From positions 3,970,992 through 4,034,991 of the forward strand of contig KL647291.1 of the NCBI GenBank assembly GCA_000727475.1: DNA of 64,000 nt, in the 5' to 3' direction. Both the position numbers and the translations under genes were made by a program. This document shows positions 35,009 through 47,700 of the stretch, piece after piece (the stretch's first letter is position 1; each line of letters opens with the position of its first letter). The notes under the pieces are model-generated. The model was given only the letters and a program-made list of their open reading frames with translations, made no database searches and was not told the DNA's origin. Origin of the DNA: Sarcocystis neurona. Taxonomy: Eukaryota > Apicomplexa > Conoidasida > Eucoccidiorida > Sarcocystidae.

Positions 35009-35152
35009 GAGTAGATATGCAGATTCACCCGTATCTGTTATTGAATACAGTAAATATCTGTCCGAAGTGACGACCGTGGTGAGTAGATATGCAGGTTCAC
35101 CCGTATCTGTTATTTGAATACAATAAATATCTGTCCGAAGTGACGACCGTGG
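35009..35152. repeat. 72-bp tandem duplication, two copies
   Basis: The block starting GAGTAGATATGCAG is repeated at 35009 and 35081 with only a few differences, including one T insertion. It lies just downstream of the stop of the - strand gene at 35.23 kb, so it would fall in that gene's 3' flank or UTR. Confidence 0.9.
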
Positions 35153-35227
35153 CGTTGTTGACTCTAGTCACCTCTCATAGTCACGCGCTGTCAATACGTA
35201 CTCTCGAGATCCCACTGTCCTGCCTAT

Positions 35228-36892
35228 TTACCCGGGGCCGAAATTAAGAGGGAAATTTGGAATTGCTCCCCATACGGGCAGATCGACATTGCTGGTGTAC
35301 TGCACAAGTCCAACGCCAGGTGGGGCAACAGGAACAATGTGGGGTTGAGGGACACCACCAAAAAAAGTTGTCGCAGATGTCTTCCCAAAACCACGGAAGA
35401 AGGCGTAATTTAGGGCTGCTGGTTCTGGCGCGTTCGAGAGTATGTCCCTGGAGACGTCTAGTTGTGCAAGCTGCCTCGATTCAAGTTCAAGAGGCCCAGC
35501 ACTGTCCATTTGCACCTTTTTAAAGAGAGTTTGTACCCGGGAGGGGGCCTCTATAGCGTTGTCTGTGCCTCTACACCGCGCGAGGAGCCTTCTTCCACTG
35601 CGTCTGCAGCAACTGGTAGTGAGTCGACTTCCCGCTGCTTCGTTTCCCTTCGATCTGCAGTGTTGCCTTGTGTCACGTATTTTGCGTCCTCTATCTCTGT
35701 TATCCACAGGTGTATGGGGTGTCTTCCGTGCTTTGCGTGTCTTTTTTCTTCCGCGTGCTTGCCGTCCACCACGGTTCTTCGATGGCGGCTTCTTACCCGT
35801 GGAGAAGCTCTCGTGGTTACGCCCAGAAGATCCAGCAGTGCTTTTCCTGTTTCTTCGTTCGCGTAGTAGCCTGCGTGAATCGGCAGGCAGGACGGGCGGG
35901 GCGCCTGAAGCTGCACTAGTAGAACTAGATGCGCCTGTTAAAGGCGACACCAGCCTCCCTAAAGTAGCAGAAGGAAACGTCGGAATGTAAGGATTTCGCA
36001 CAGGACGAGAGGAAGCGACGTAAGAATGGTTGGCTTCCCCCCAAATTGGACCTGATACATGTACCGCGGCAGACGGCGGAATTGACGAAAAAGAAGCAGA
36101 AGTGGAGTAATATGGCCCGGGAAGGGGAACGTTGCTATTTTCCATGGATGAATGGAAAACGGACGAACCGGCGCGATTTGCAAACGAGTGCCCAGTAGGT
36201 GCCAGCAGAAGTGCGCCTGATGGTGACGCAGAAAGAGCGGCCGAGGCAGCGTCTAGGACTGGTAAAATTGTACCAGGCCGATGTGTTGGTGCTTCGGCTC
36301 TCGTCGAGAACGTCTGATTAGTGGATGGTAGAGGACTACCCACTGAACTGGGTGACATTTGCTGCGAACCAGGTGGGCACGCAACATAAGCGGGTGAAAC
36401 AGGAGGTATATCCGAAATAACTAAATTGCATCTGACGGCCTGCGCCGGCGCAGATGCTGCTGCGCGACTATTTGCAGGTGCTTGCTTTGAGTCGAGACGC
36501 ACAGACGCGGGGATTTCCGTCAAGCGTGCAGTGTCCCAGACGTAGTCACGAAAGGAAGGAGGGGTGCCATGCAGCACTTTACCTCCTCCCGTTGTAGGAA
36601 GTCCATACCAGGGCACCAGCCGTTCTGCTAGAAAAGAAGGGGCATGATTGTTGTCCATTGTTTCTCCTGAAGGGACAGGGAAACTGAGAGGAGAAACCGA
36701 ATCTCCTCGAGCAAAGTAGTCGCCTTGTGCCGCGACCACAGATGCACAAGAAAGTGCTGTAGCAGCGATAGAAAAGATAGAGAAGACACCTGGACCTCCA
36801 AATCTGGAGCCCTTCCGGCACCTGTTAAGCAGTGCCGCACGCCAAGTTGCAGTCCGCCCGCAGCTATACGAAAAAGACGCGGGTGACGTCAT
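35228..36892 (-). CDS. Single-exon secreted or signal-anchored hypothetical protein, about 554 residues
   Basis: The frame is open across 35228-37006. I choose the ATG at 36892 because it places a hydrophobic segment (VFSIFSIAATALSCASVVAA, about residues 36-55) near the N-terminus, consistent with a late signal peptide or signal anchor. A conserved-looking block follows (FLAERLVPWYGLPTTGGGKV, then PPSFRDYVWDTARLTEIPAS). Next come a Pro/Ser/Ala-rich middle, a strongly basic segment (about residues 370-430, with GRQARGRKKTRKARK) and a C-terminal part ending LPVWGAIPNFPLNFGPG. Triplet repeats are absent, so the long frame is unlikely to be a repeat artefact. The layout resembles secreted coccidian organelle or oocyst proteins, but no family is recognised. 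An upstream in-frame start at 37006 is possible. Confidence 0.7.
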   Translation of the reverse strand: MTSPASFSYSCGRTATWRAALLNRCRKGSRFGGPGVFSIFSIAATALSCASVVAAQGDYFARGDSVSPLSFPVPSGETMDNNHAPSFLAERLVPWYGLPTTGGGKVLHGTPPSFRDYVWDTARLTEIPASVRLDSKQAPANSRAAASAPAQAVRCNLVISDIPPVSPAYVACPPGSQQMSPSSVGSPLPSTNQTFSTRAEAPTHRPGTILPVLDAASAALSASPSGALLLAPTGHSFANRAGSSVFHSSMENSNVPLPGPYYSTSASFSSIPPSAAVHVSGPIWGEANHSYVASSRPVRNPYIPTFPSATLGRLVSPLTGASSSTSAASGAPPVLPADSRRLLRERRNRKSTAGSSGRNHESFSTGKKPPSKNRGGRQARGRKKTRKARKTPHTPVDNRDRGRKIRDTRQHCRSKGNEAAGSRLTTSCCRRSGRRLLARCRGTDNAIEAPSRVQTLFKKVQMDSAGPLELESRQLAQLDVSRDILSNAPEPAALNYAFFRGFGKTSATTFFGGVPQPHIVPVAPPGVGLVQYTSNVDLPVWGAIPNFPLNFGPG

Positions 36893-37006
36893 TTTTGTAG
36901 CTTGGATGGAGCGAGCAACGGCACACGGAGGTCTTTGCACTTTATAGCGTTGTCGAATCCGGAAGGCCATCTGAAGCTGTTTACACTTCTGATTAGCAGC
37001 ACACAT

Positions 37007-39665
37007 ATAAGCGACAAAGCTGCTACAAGCATCAGCAGGATGTGCGGGTCACACAAACTACGAAAGTCGCAACCTACAAATAAACCGTGCGTCTCGCTAG
37101 GCTTTGCGGAGCGGGCAAGAGAAAACTTACCATGCATACACACGTAAGCCGAGTACTTTGAAAGTGTACGTCGCCTGTTTGGATTAATCGAAGTTAACCC
37201 GCCCGCACTAGCTCAACAAACAAATTATACTCACAAATTTTCTTGAATCTCACAAAGGCACAAGCTCGTACATTCATGCAAAAAATCTACATCTCCTTTA
37301 AAGGTCAGAGAAGCAATTTCCTATTAGCCACCGACAACAAATACAAAAGTTCAAATAGAGTTTTCATTTTTACTGAAACAGAGTTGATTAGCCCTGTAGT
37401 CAGTCGGAACAGTCCTTCCCCCGAATTCTCCTTCAATGGGGATGCACTAGCATTGTGTTCAGTCAGCTCTGGAAGTCGTTACGGTCGTCACTACACAGAG
37501 AGCTTCAATGTGTTGCACGTCGTGTGCACACATGTCTTCGTTTACATACATCTCTGTCTCTGCTTCCGTATGTATATGTAGCTGTGAACGAAAAGGACCG
37601 TTTTCCCTCACTGCGCAAGTGACTAGTGGCACTTCATACGTGATGCGGAGCGAAAACAAGTCCGTTGTTTACATCTTTGAACGACGAAAAAGCGGATACT
37701 ACAAATGTACGGCTGGCTACCTCTTCTTCTCGAAAGGTCTGAGTTATGTCTCGCTCTTCCGAGGAGTCTTCTGTTTAGAAGAAGGCTGAATCTCTTTGTA
37801 GCGATTCCGTGTATTCAAGCGGCAAGCAGCCGTCAGGACGCACACTAGCAGCAGCTCTTCTAGCTGATGGCTCTAAAGCACTTTTGTGCCAGCATTTGGT
37901 GAGCTGCTGTTGCCACGCTAGTCCATGCCTGACTGAATCAACATGCCCCACTGAGTCACATCCGCAAAATTTTCTTCCTTAATAACTGCCAGCAATTCCA
38001 TTCTCATCTTTGCTATAGTCTCGGCAGCAGGTGCTCACTCGAGAATTCCCTGGGAGCTCCCTGCAGTAAGATAGGACGGGGAGCAAGATCGCTGCTGCTT
38101 TAACTCTCACGGGCTGGCGCTGCAGAAGTACTCTGGCTTAAGACGTGGTTATATCAGGCGCAGAAACAATCAGGGGGCGCATCTGCAGGTACGCTCCTCG
38201 TAAGTGTTGCAATAAGCTGAGAAATTTTACCGATACGAGAATGCAGCTTTGGCTATGTGGCTTTTTGCCCTGACTACAAGGGAGGATCAAAATCAGTTTA
38301 CGACAGGTTTGGGCAGCAGCCTGTACCTACAGCAAGAGTCAGCTCTCGGAGCAGCCCTGTGGAGCCTGTCGCAAGACACAACGCAAGAAAACGCAGTGCG
38401 CAATCAACTTAACAGGCGCAGTTTACAGAACGCTGCACAAACTCCTTTTCGGTCCTAAATTCTTATTACCTGTGATGCTCGTCCTCACGTCTGGTGTCTA
38501 TACACGCATACACAAGTTCTAAAAAAGTTGAATTACATCTGTGCAGTGCACAGTTCGCTGCTAGTGCCGCTGACTGATGTTAAGACGGACGGCTGGGACT
38601 GTGGCTAATTTTGTAGATTATGTATTCAACCCATCCCTACATGCCTACACTCGAGTGTGGGTTCACACAGGAGTAACAGTCGTGGTGCGCCGAAGCTCTG
38701 GCCTCCCTGTATCCCGACATCCGTGCACAGAGGAGACTTAACTAGAGAAAGGTACTCGACCAGAAACTATTGCCAGATTTTCAACTTGTGTAGCTACGAC
38801 TCCGTCAACTACTAGCACTCAAGCGATTCTACATGTATTTCCTCAACATTTAGACTTCTACCTTCACTATTCCTCTCCTGCGGCCTGGTTCTGCTATGGT
38901 CAGCGGTCCCACTATCTCTACTACACTAGCTTACTCCTACGTACACCTACTGCCTCCACTGCTACTACGAAAACTAATACTGCTACCATCATTACCACGA
39001 TTACTACAGTTTCGACTTAATGCGGTTCCCAGCAAGGCACCGAAATTTAAGATTTTTCAAAGAGTTTACGCGAGCAACAGTCCCGAAGGGAAAGGCAGTA
39101 AGACGCGACAGAGTGCAGGTAGCATTCACAGTATCTGCTCGTTCGCTTTGCCATCAATAATGTTATGTCTTGATCAACCATGTGCCAGCTGCACGATTGT
39201 GTTTCCATGTGGATTAGGGACTTCAGCTGCTATAAGTCACCTTCGAAAAGAACACTTTACCGCCTTAGTAGCAACAGCGTTGAACGTAACCGAGTTTTCT
39301 TGCTGAACACAAAAGTTGCAAAACCTATATGTCAGTCTGGACTGCCACTTTCAAAGAATTTTTCTCACCACTGCGTGCACACGCAGCGGCACCGAGCGCC
39401 TGCTAGGAAATTCTGCTTTAAAGAAGAATGCCGTGTCAGGTGTCTATCTCTTCTGGTGCATTGCTTGGACCTGGTTCTGTCCTTTCGGGAGAAGAAGAAC
39501 CCCGGGTTCCTCAGAACAGGACGCACAAGCACGTCTGACCGATGTTACATTTTCTGCGCGCACATCTACATACTCAGCTCAGTGAGTGAGCGGAGTATGC
39601 TCACCTATTTGTCGGCAGCCTTCCACAAAACTCTTTTTGACTGCGTAGGCTTTCTGTTGACACAG
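37007..39665. other. Triplet-poor interval, no firm gene
   Basis: A 69-codon + frame at 38249-38458 (beginning MAMWLFALTTREDQNQ) has ordinary protein composition but no supporting context. Positions 38890-39010 are rich in CTA/ACT triplets. The + frame open from 39180 leads into the candidate exon at 39.67 kb. Nothing else is supportable. Confidence 0.35.
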
Positions 39666-40419
39666 TCTGTGGGACACAACTGTGCTATTAGTGGTTTCGT
39701 TTGCACTCGTTGCAAACGACACAATACCTGTAATTTCCCGAGTACTGAAAAGCTGAGGACTGCCCGCACTGTTCCCGGATTTGTGTTCGATAGCTCTCCA
39801 AACTTGATCTCACCACCTTCTCAATCCCCCAGTCCATCTGCTTTCTGCTTCCGTACACATGTGAAAGCTAGAGAGTTGAAAGGCTGGTGTTTGCACGTGT
39901 GGAGTGCCGCCCTGCCATCTTGCAAAAATGACGTACAGGTGAGCTTTTGTTTCCCTGTGACTATCTGACTACCCACGGCTGTGCCTCCCCCGACAACTTT
40001 CTGCAGCTACGTGCCGCATTATCGTCTGGTTCCCTTTCTCCCGCCTGCAGACAGCGGCAGAGTCTCTGCAGTTTCCCAGAATATACATAATTAATCCTCC
40101 TGAAGGCAGCACGAGTTTGGTCCCGCGTGCTTGACAGTTTGCCGGAGAGAACGCACTTTTGATAGACAGACAGTTCGTCGCCACCACAAGTCATCAGTGG
40201 AGAGAAGAGCCACAAAGAAGCCTTATTGCGCGTTTGGATGAAGGATATACTCCAGGGAAGGTTTCTCTATTCTACTCGAGGCGGTACCAACATTTTGAGC
40301 ATCGCGTTTCTCTCGCTCACGCCCCCATTGCTGAGCACTCCTGCGTATGCTTGTATACTCGTCCACGTGTGAAATGCAAGTATATGATGTGTCGTTCATT
40401 TGGCATTACGGGGACTTGA
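39666..40419 (+). CDS. Candidate two-exon Cys-containing hypothetical protein, 3' part
   Basis: Exon 39666-39938 follows an acceptor CTGTTGACACAG and ends at a canonical donor, GTACAG/GTGAGC. Exon 40198-40419 follows CATCAG and ends in TGA. Both joins are phase 0. The peptide includes CAISGFVCTRCKRHNTC, an SPPSQSPSPS linker, RLDEGYTPGKVSLFYSRRYQ and a Cys-containing C-terminus. The first exon's frame is open back to 39180, so it may start earlier. The sequence has no triplet repeats to hold frames open. No family is recognised. Confidence 0.35.
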
Positions 40420-41000
40420 TTCCATCTGTAGCTCCTTGAACACGGAAGCTAGGTTCGTGTGACAGCCCATGAAAGAAACACGTCCAGCAGTGAAATCCAC
40501 CCATCAACTACACCTGCACGCATGCTTCTTAATACGTTCTCCGCATTGCCTGCTCCGTACGCCGCCTGCACACATTCATACTTAGTGCGCGCCTACGGAT
40601 CCGTCTGCGCACACGTGTACACGGCTGCGGTTGTGGGCACGACGGAATGAACAGGCGTCTGCGAACGACGCGTCAAAGAAATTTATATCTTGCGTAGCCT
40701 TATGAGTAAGAATAAGAGGTGTGCACCTGTAAGTCCACCGACTTCCCTCACACATGAATACTTTAGAGTCTGCCTTCCTTCCTACGTAGTAAAGCACAGA
40801 CCTGTATTCTGCTCTCCATGTGCCGCATTCATACGGAAACTCATGAGTTCTCCGCAGTTCTACGGCGAAATTACTTTCCCACGTGGGATTGCCTTTAACC
40901 TAGTCACGGATGCGACGAAGTCCGAAGGACCTTAACAAACTGCTTGTCAAGTCCATCAATACATGCGTGCGTTGTGCCTATACTTTAGACAGCCTTGTAG
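40420..41000. other. Short interval with no supported gene
   Basis: Only short open frames on both strands are present, none with paired splice signals that I could defend. Confidence 0.4.
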
Positions 41001-41417
41001 TTGTTCCACTTAGTTCAGAGGCAACCAGTTCCTTGTAAACAAGTGTACTCTTTCTGTTTAAGGGGGGTTCCCCTGTGACACCTGCCGGCCTCGCCGTACA
41101 GTAACCTACTTTCCAATGCGTAAGTGGCCTTATCTTATGTTGTTCCACTTAGTTCAGAGGCAACCAGTTCCTTGTAAACAAGGGTACTCTTTCTGCTTAA
41201 GGGGGGTTCCCCTGTGACACCTGCCGGCCTCGCCGTACGGTAACCTACTTTCCAATGCGTAAGGGGCCTTATCTTATGTTGTTCCACTTAGTTCAGAGGC
41301 AACCAGTTCCTTGTAAACAAGGGTACTCTTTCTGCTTAAGGGGGGTTCCCCTGTGACACCTGCCGGCCTCGCCGTACAGTAACCTGCTTTCCTATGCGTA
41401 AGTGGCCTTATCTTATC
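41001..41417. repeat. 139-bp tandem repeat, three near-identical copies
   Basis: Copies begin at 41001, 41140 and 41279, each with TTGTTCCACTTAGTTCAGAG, and differ at only a few positions. Each contains a GC-rich near-palindrome, GGGGTTCCCC, preceded by two further Gs. The array ends abruptly at about 41417. It encodes no long frame and resembles a small satellite or a recently amplified non-coding block. Confidence 0.95.
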
Positions 41418-42822
41418 ACTTCCTGTAGAAGGGCGACGAACAAAGAGGAAGCGCCAAAAGCCACTGCGCAGTCACATCTTCGTCACCTCTGTGCGACTAC
41501 CATCTACGCGTCTGCTGTTCGCTTAGAAGTCGTCATTATGCGTGTACAAATTTCACATGCTGGCCGCTCACAAAAAGTGCCTTTTCGAGCCCCGTGTTCG
41601 CGTAGACAGCTATACGTGCACGAATATATATACTATATATGTGGATGTGTATCCGCATCTCTTCTCAGTTGTGCGCCGCATGCACGTCACACACAGTAGT
41701 ATGTATTTTGGTGTCACGCTTGCCTCGCAGTGAAATATAGTGACAGGACTGCTCTCACTGAGCAATGTGCGCTGCGCCCTAAAGTGGCAGGGAGAAGTCG
41801 CAGCATTCAGACACTACCTCACTCACAATATATTACGCTCCCACACACCGGTAAATGAAAACTGACGTTACAGCTACATGACGAAGTGCATACCTATCCG
41901 CGTGCATACATGTGTTTTCACCGAGTTCTTTCCGTGGTTAAAAGTTGGTGTCTCGTAAACGGGCATCGTGTACTGGGGCTTACATCCGTACAGCTATATC
42001 AACGCGTGTATAAACGCACACGCATACGTGCAAAAGACTTCAGTGCTTCCAAATACGTGCGTACCAACAAACATATGTGCTTTGTGCTTTTACACGCGTG
42101 CGAAATTTGAAGAAGCTATACATTTGTATTCTTACTTTTTGTGTCCCCGTACGTGTATCCACGCATATTGATATACATGGAACTGAAGAGGTTTACGTGG
42201 TTTTTTTGTGTAAATCCTTCCAAGCTATTGCATCCCTGCTGTAGGCCAAACAGGCGCTAGACGACGCAGCTTCAAGACAAGCGAACCAAGATTTATGTAA
42301 CCAACTTCGCAGCTTACACAGATCAACTGTATGCCTGACACACTACTTTATGAAACCATACCCTCGATCTTCACCCCGCATGCAGGGCCTTACTGCGCCG
42401 TCGCGCGTAAGCCTGGTTAATTTTTAAAGCACCTGTGTATACGAATTTTTCACACGGGAACGTACACTCCAATTAAAACTTCCACATACGTAAGTGTACT
42501 GTCTGTGCATCTCCGTGTGTAAAAGTGCATGCTGAATCCCTTACCTCTGCAGTTTCCTCGCTAGACACGCATTTGTGACCGATTCTTTGCAATTGCGCAC
42601 AGGTGCGTACGTGTACTTGACGACTACAGGAACGGGCTCTGGAGCTCCTTCAAAATCACCCCTTTTTACTTGCCTTGCCTTTTGCGCTGTTTCTGCACGT
42701 CTCCAACGCCCTGTTGCCCCCACGAATGCGTCTAGATTGCCTTCACGCCCTGACAGTGTGGGACGCACCGCTCTATCTACTCAGCTTCTCCTATTCTCTG
42801 GTATGACAATAACATATATATA

Positions 42823-42868
<46 letters not shown>

Positions 42869-44727
42869 CACGCTATACGAGATCCATCAGCAGGTGTGTA
42901 CCCTTACAATACACGAAGTAGCAGTTCCCTTGCATGCTCTTCGACCGTCAAATATGAGACTGCCCGTATTCTGGTACATCGTGAACACTTATACATGTGT
43001 GAATTGAGGAGCATCTACCGAATAATATTATGTATCCACTGCTTGAGTAGCGAGACAAACGTAGGTCTTTAAGAAAACGAATAGACGTTTTTTCACCCGC
43101 TGCTACACGAGCATTTAAGCATGTCTGAGAAATACGCCTAAAACAATACATGTAGTTATATTATATACATGTGTATGCATTCAACGTGTACATGCTGCGG
43201 GGGCCTTTCGTGTGGACGTTTGTGAAAATGATATTAAGGAGAAGATAAAACCGATTTCCTTGATGCACTCTTTCGTGTAGAGCGCTGAACTGCCACAGGT
43301 GGAATGTTCTCAGCCTCCTACTGCTGTAACAGAAGCTTTGAGTACATCCTCGACTGCCCTAGGATACGTGTTCGCGCTGCCTTGTTCCCTTGGGGCAGGA
43401 CACTAAGCCGGCAGATGTATGTGAGTTCGCGTAGAATTTTTCAGTATTTAATGTGAGTGTACACACAAGCACACTTATCGCGTCCTTACGAGCATATATA
43501 CAACTGCTGGCAGCGAGGACGTGGGTGTCGGTACACATCTACGGTGGACAGGCAAAAGTGTCTTGTACCTTGATCACTGACGTCAGGGCAGCTTCCGATG
43601 TTTAGATGTTGCGTGTCGTCTTGTGCAAAGGACTCGGCGTAACAACACGCATTTCTTCGGCGCAGATGTTTCATATCGACGGCAACAGTAGTAGCAGTTG
43701 TAGTCGCTTGGGTACTGCTTGAAATTATGGTGTCACCTGTACCACTTGGGCAACAAGTACCAGTGGAAACAGTAGAAACATCGGCTGTGCCCCATTTCGC
43801 ATGTACAGGTTTGCTTAAAATCGTACGTGACGACTCCAGTTTTCGAGCTGAACACTGGTAGTGCGTGTACACACAACCGCGATTCTACGTGAGCTTGTAT
43901 GTTTGCTAACGCTGCCGATAGTGTTGCTGCTGCTGTGGACCTGTGCCGAGCGTACCAGCAGTCGTCGCTACTTTCTGACACACTAGTCCTCAGGTATACC
44001 TACACGAATACGAATTTACGTATATGCGTCGAATGAAGATTAAGGTGTGCATGCTGGCTCCGACGTTGGATGAGAGGCTGAGAAGGACCAGGAGAATGAG
44101 GATCCCCCAAGATTTACCGCGCTTCGCACCTATCACGACGCACACAAGCAAAGTGCCGTCGTTATGGCACTGCGGCTTTACGGGAGGATCACAAACGTGT
44201 ATCCATTCTCCGTTACACTACTGCAACGAGTACCCTGCTGGGGCCAAACCTTGCCGGGCCAGCAGCGCAAAGGCCGGCTCGGCGCGGGCCGCAGCACAGG
44301 GCATTAGGTGACAAACTGCAGGACCGTCTGCGGGCACGAAACAATGCCAGAAGAAGCCGCAGGGGAGTGTGCACACGTATAACGTCAGTTCCTCAGGAAA
44401 CTGTTACTAAAAGAGATCGCTCCATACAGCAACACTAGCGAGCACAGCCGACCCCACGCGGGAACAGCGGACTGCTACAGCAACCGCAGCCGCAGGCAGC
44501 AGCAGTTCTTCTGTAATCCATACGCGCGGTCAAGTGTGCGCCGTCTGTACCGTCGTTCTAGAGCACCAGCAGGGCAAACATGGCGCCTGCAGCATGCGTG
44601 ACGGGCCGCTTCTACGTAGAAGGCAGACCAGAACAACACACCGCTAGATACACACACCGACAGCAGCAGCAGCACCGGCCCTCTACAGCGCATGCACTGC
44701 TCGACTAGCAGCAGTAGCAGCTAACCT
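41418..44727. other. Gene-poor interval with CA microsatellite
   Basis: A (TA)n run at about 42813-42829 is followed by (CA)n at 42832-42872 with one interruption. Frames of 60-165 codons exist on both strands but lack coherent splice partners. CTG/CAG triplets reappear from about 44,500. Convergent or upstream genes may have untranslated regions here. Confidence 0.45.
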
Positions 44728-47700
44728 CTAAGCCAGCACAGACATAAGGGCAGCACCCAAGGTGACGGCAGCAATGACGGCAAGAAGAGATGCTTTTCCT
44801 TCCGCCCTGCTGCGCATTAGCTGCGGTGCTACGCATTCCAGCAGTGAGACATGCAGAAAAGTGCCCGACCCGATCCCTGTAAGCATCCCTGGGAGCAGAG
44901 GCAGCAAGGCCTCGGCAGCTGCACGAGCGGCAGCAGCGATAGCGTAATACCAAGAGATGAGTGAAGCAACTGGGGCTAAATAGACGGGAGAAAAAGAAGA
45001 GAGTTGCTGCTGTTGCTGCAGCACAGGAAACGCTTGCTCCTCCGGAGTGAAGTGCCGCTGGTACCGCAGCTGCGAAAGCTGGTGCTGCTGCTGTTGCTCA
45101 GTCCAGAGAGCTATCGACAGTCCAAGCACCACGCCCACCGGCGTCATCAAAGCAAACAGCCCCATCTGCCACAAAAATGTGCGTAAACGCGTCTGCGCTA
45201 CACAGGAACAGACAGGATATCAAACACCCACACAGAGAAACAAGTAAGACTTACATATATTTCTCGCTTTCCACGCGCCTATTATATAGATCACATGCAG
45301 AGATGTGCATATGCGTAAAGTTAAAGAAATACGTATACATATATATATGTATGTATACACGTATACATGTGTGTAGATATCTGTTTACGTGTATTTACCT
45401 ATCCAGATGTGTCTACGTACTTTCGGACAAACACGCTATTACGTGTCTGTAGTACAACCGCATACACAAGCAGACGTATACACATATATTATATGTCTTA
45501 CGTTTGTTTCTCTACGGATGTGTATGTACAGATGTATACATGCACGAGCATGCATTTCTTTGCAGTTTCCGGACACACGAACGGCTCCAACCAAAAAACT
45601 GTCCACGAGAACAACAGCTTTTTTTGTGTGACCACGCGCAACGGGACCAGGAGCCTCTACACAGGTATACGTGCCTTTTACATGTATACTATATACATCG
45701 ATTAATGGTGTACACACACGTAATTGCACGTATATGAAGAATCGCAAGGACCAGGAGCCTCTACACACATATAGGTACCTTTTACGTGTATACTGTAAAC
45801 ATCGATTAATATTGTACATACACGTACTTGCACATATACGAAGAATCGCGGATGTAGACTATAGATCGACATATGTATATATTCGTGCAGATACACGAAA
45901 AATTGCAAATGTATACACTCGAGATGGATATGTAGTACATACACGCCTATGTGCGCATACACAAAGAATTGCAAATGAGCGCTATAGATCGATTTATACA
46001 TATATATATATATTATATACATACGCGGCCATATACAAAGAATAACAAATATTCACACCAGTATGCCAGCCAGCATCTAGTCATCATTTTAGACGCAGAA
46101 CATCACGCCTTTTCCTCCTGTAGAAACGCGTACGCGGGACTCCGGTACCTACCGCGTTCCTTGGTAGATATATATATATATATATACATATGTGCATACA
46201 TGTACATACCCGTATGCCTACATGCAGATATACATTCCCCCATACGTATGATTACGTACGTGAACAGGCTCCTCTACGTCCTTCGACGGACGAACATCTG
46301 TATATCATTGCATTTACATAAGAAGAAAGCAGTAGACTAAATAAGCTAGGTCCTTCCTTAAGCGTTCCGCCCACGCCGTTGGCTTCTACAAATGCTCACG
46401 CATTTGTACACACAGACACACACATGCAGACGTCAATATACATCTACGCATGGTAGCTGTCTGAGCACGTACCTCCCCTTGTCCACACAACAGCAGCATC
46501 CAAGCGGGACCAGAAGGAGCAGCAGCACCAGGCAACGCAGACCAGAGACAGCAGGACCTTCTCTCTCTATTTCAGTAGCAGCAGGGGACAGCAACGGGCA
46601 ACAGTATTGCCCCGGTGACAGCAGCAGCGGGCAGCCTACAGCAGAGCAGCGCCCCTCCGTACGCGCAGAAGCAAGGAACACCAAGAAACAGCTCGTACCT
46701 CTCTCGTGGCACGCGAGACAGCAGCAGAAAACGTAGGAGGTGCCGCAAAGCATTCCGACGCAGGCGTAGCAGCTTAGTACAGCCGGCGTCTTCGCAGCGC
46801 CACACGGTCACAGATACTATCTAGACACGCATCCATGTCACACACGTCCTCACAACAACAATATACACATATATATGTGTATATATATATATGTAAATGC
46901 ATGCCTGCGTCGTACGCGTGTCCAAAGATGTACCCATATATATATGTATATACGTAGTAGTAGAAAAGAGATCCACAGGAAGCCGTCTAAACATTTAAAA
47001 CACTGGAACGGCAGACCCACCAACATGAGGCAAAGTGCTGTGGCTTGTGTCCCTCCTTTCCCCGGCAGTGGAAGTCCCTCTGCACATACGCAGGACGCAA
47101 GTGTACACATATATATACACACGTGGATCTACGTGTATACCTGGACGTATACCTGTACACACATGTAAATGTCCAGGTGCACCTCGTCATTCTTCTGTGA
47201 TTCACCTGTGTTCCTATATATATACACGTACACGTACACATTCGCACACGTATCCTCTTGCTTTCGTATATGTATATGTATGCCTACTCTGCAGTAGAGA
47301 AGATCCAAGAGCGAAGCTCTCCAAGCCTTTGTGTACGAGGACAGCGAAGGCGACAACATGCGGTCGTAGCGTGGTGCCTAGAGTAACTCCTTCCATAAGA
47401 GAATGAAAGGAGAGAGCTAGCATTAGCACGCTCGAGACGAGCATGTTTTTGGCTCCTCCACCCCTGCCTTCTCTACTCTGCGTATCAAGTTCATCAGCAA
47501 AACTTGCGCTGCTGCTGCTGGTACCGTAGGGTGGCAGCAGACTGCCTTCGTCGTTGCTGCTGCAGCGACCGCAGCCGCTGAGTCGGGATCTGCTCCTGCT
47601 CACGCACAAGCGGCTGCGACAGCAGGCGCTTCCGATGTACGTACACCGGGAAGGTCGCCCCGCCACACGCACTCCTGCTTGCTGTCCCTCCTGTGTCAAC

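Noticed and set aside
46433..46811. A middle ZIP exon supplying residues between TM5 and TM6
   Set aside because: The direct join 47288 to 45197 already gives the exact TM5-TM6 spacing of known ZIPs in phase, and this segment's possible donors do not match in phase.
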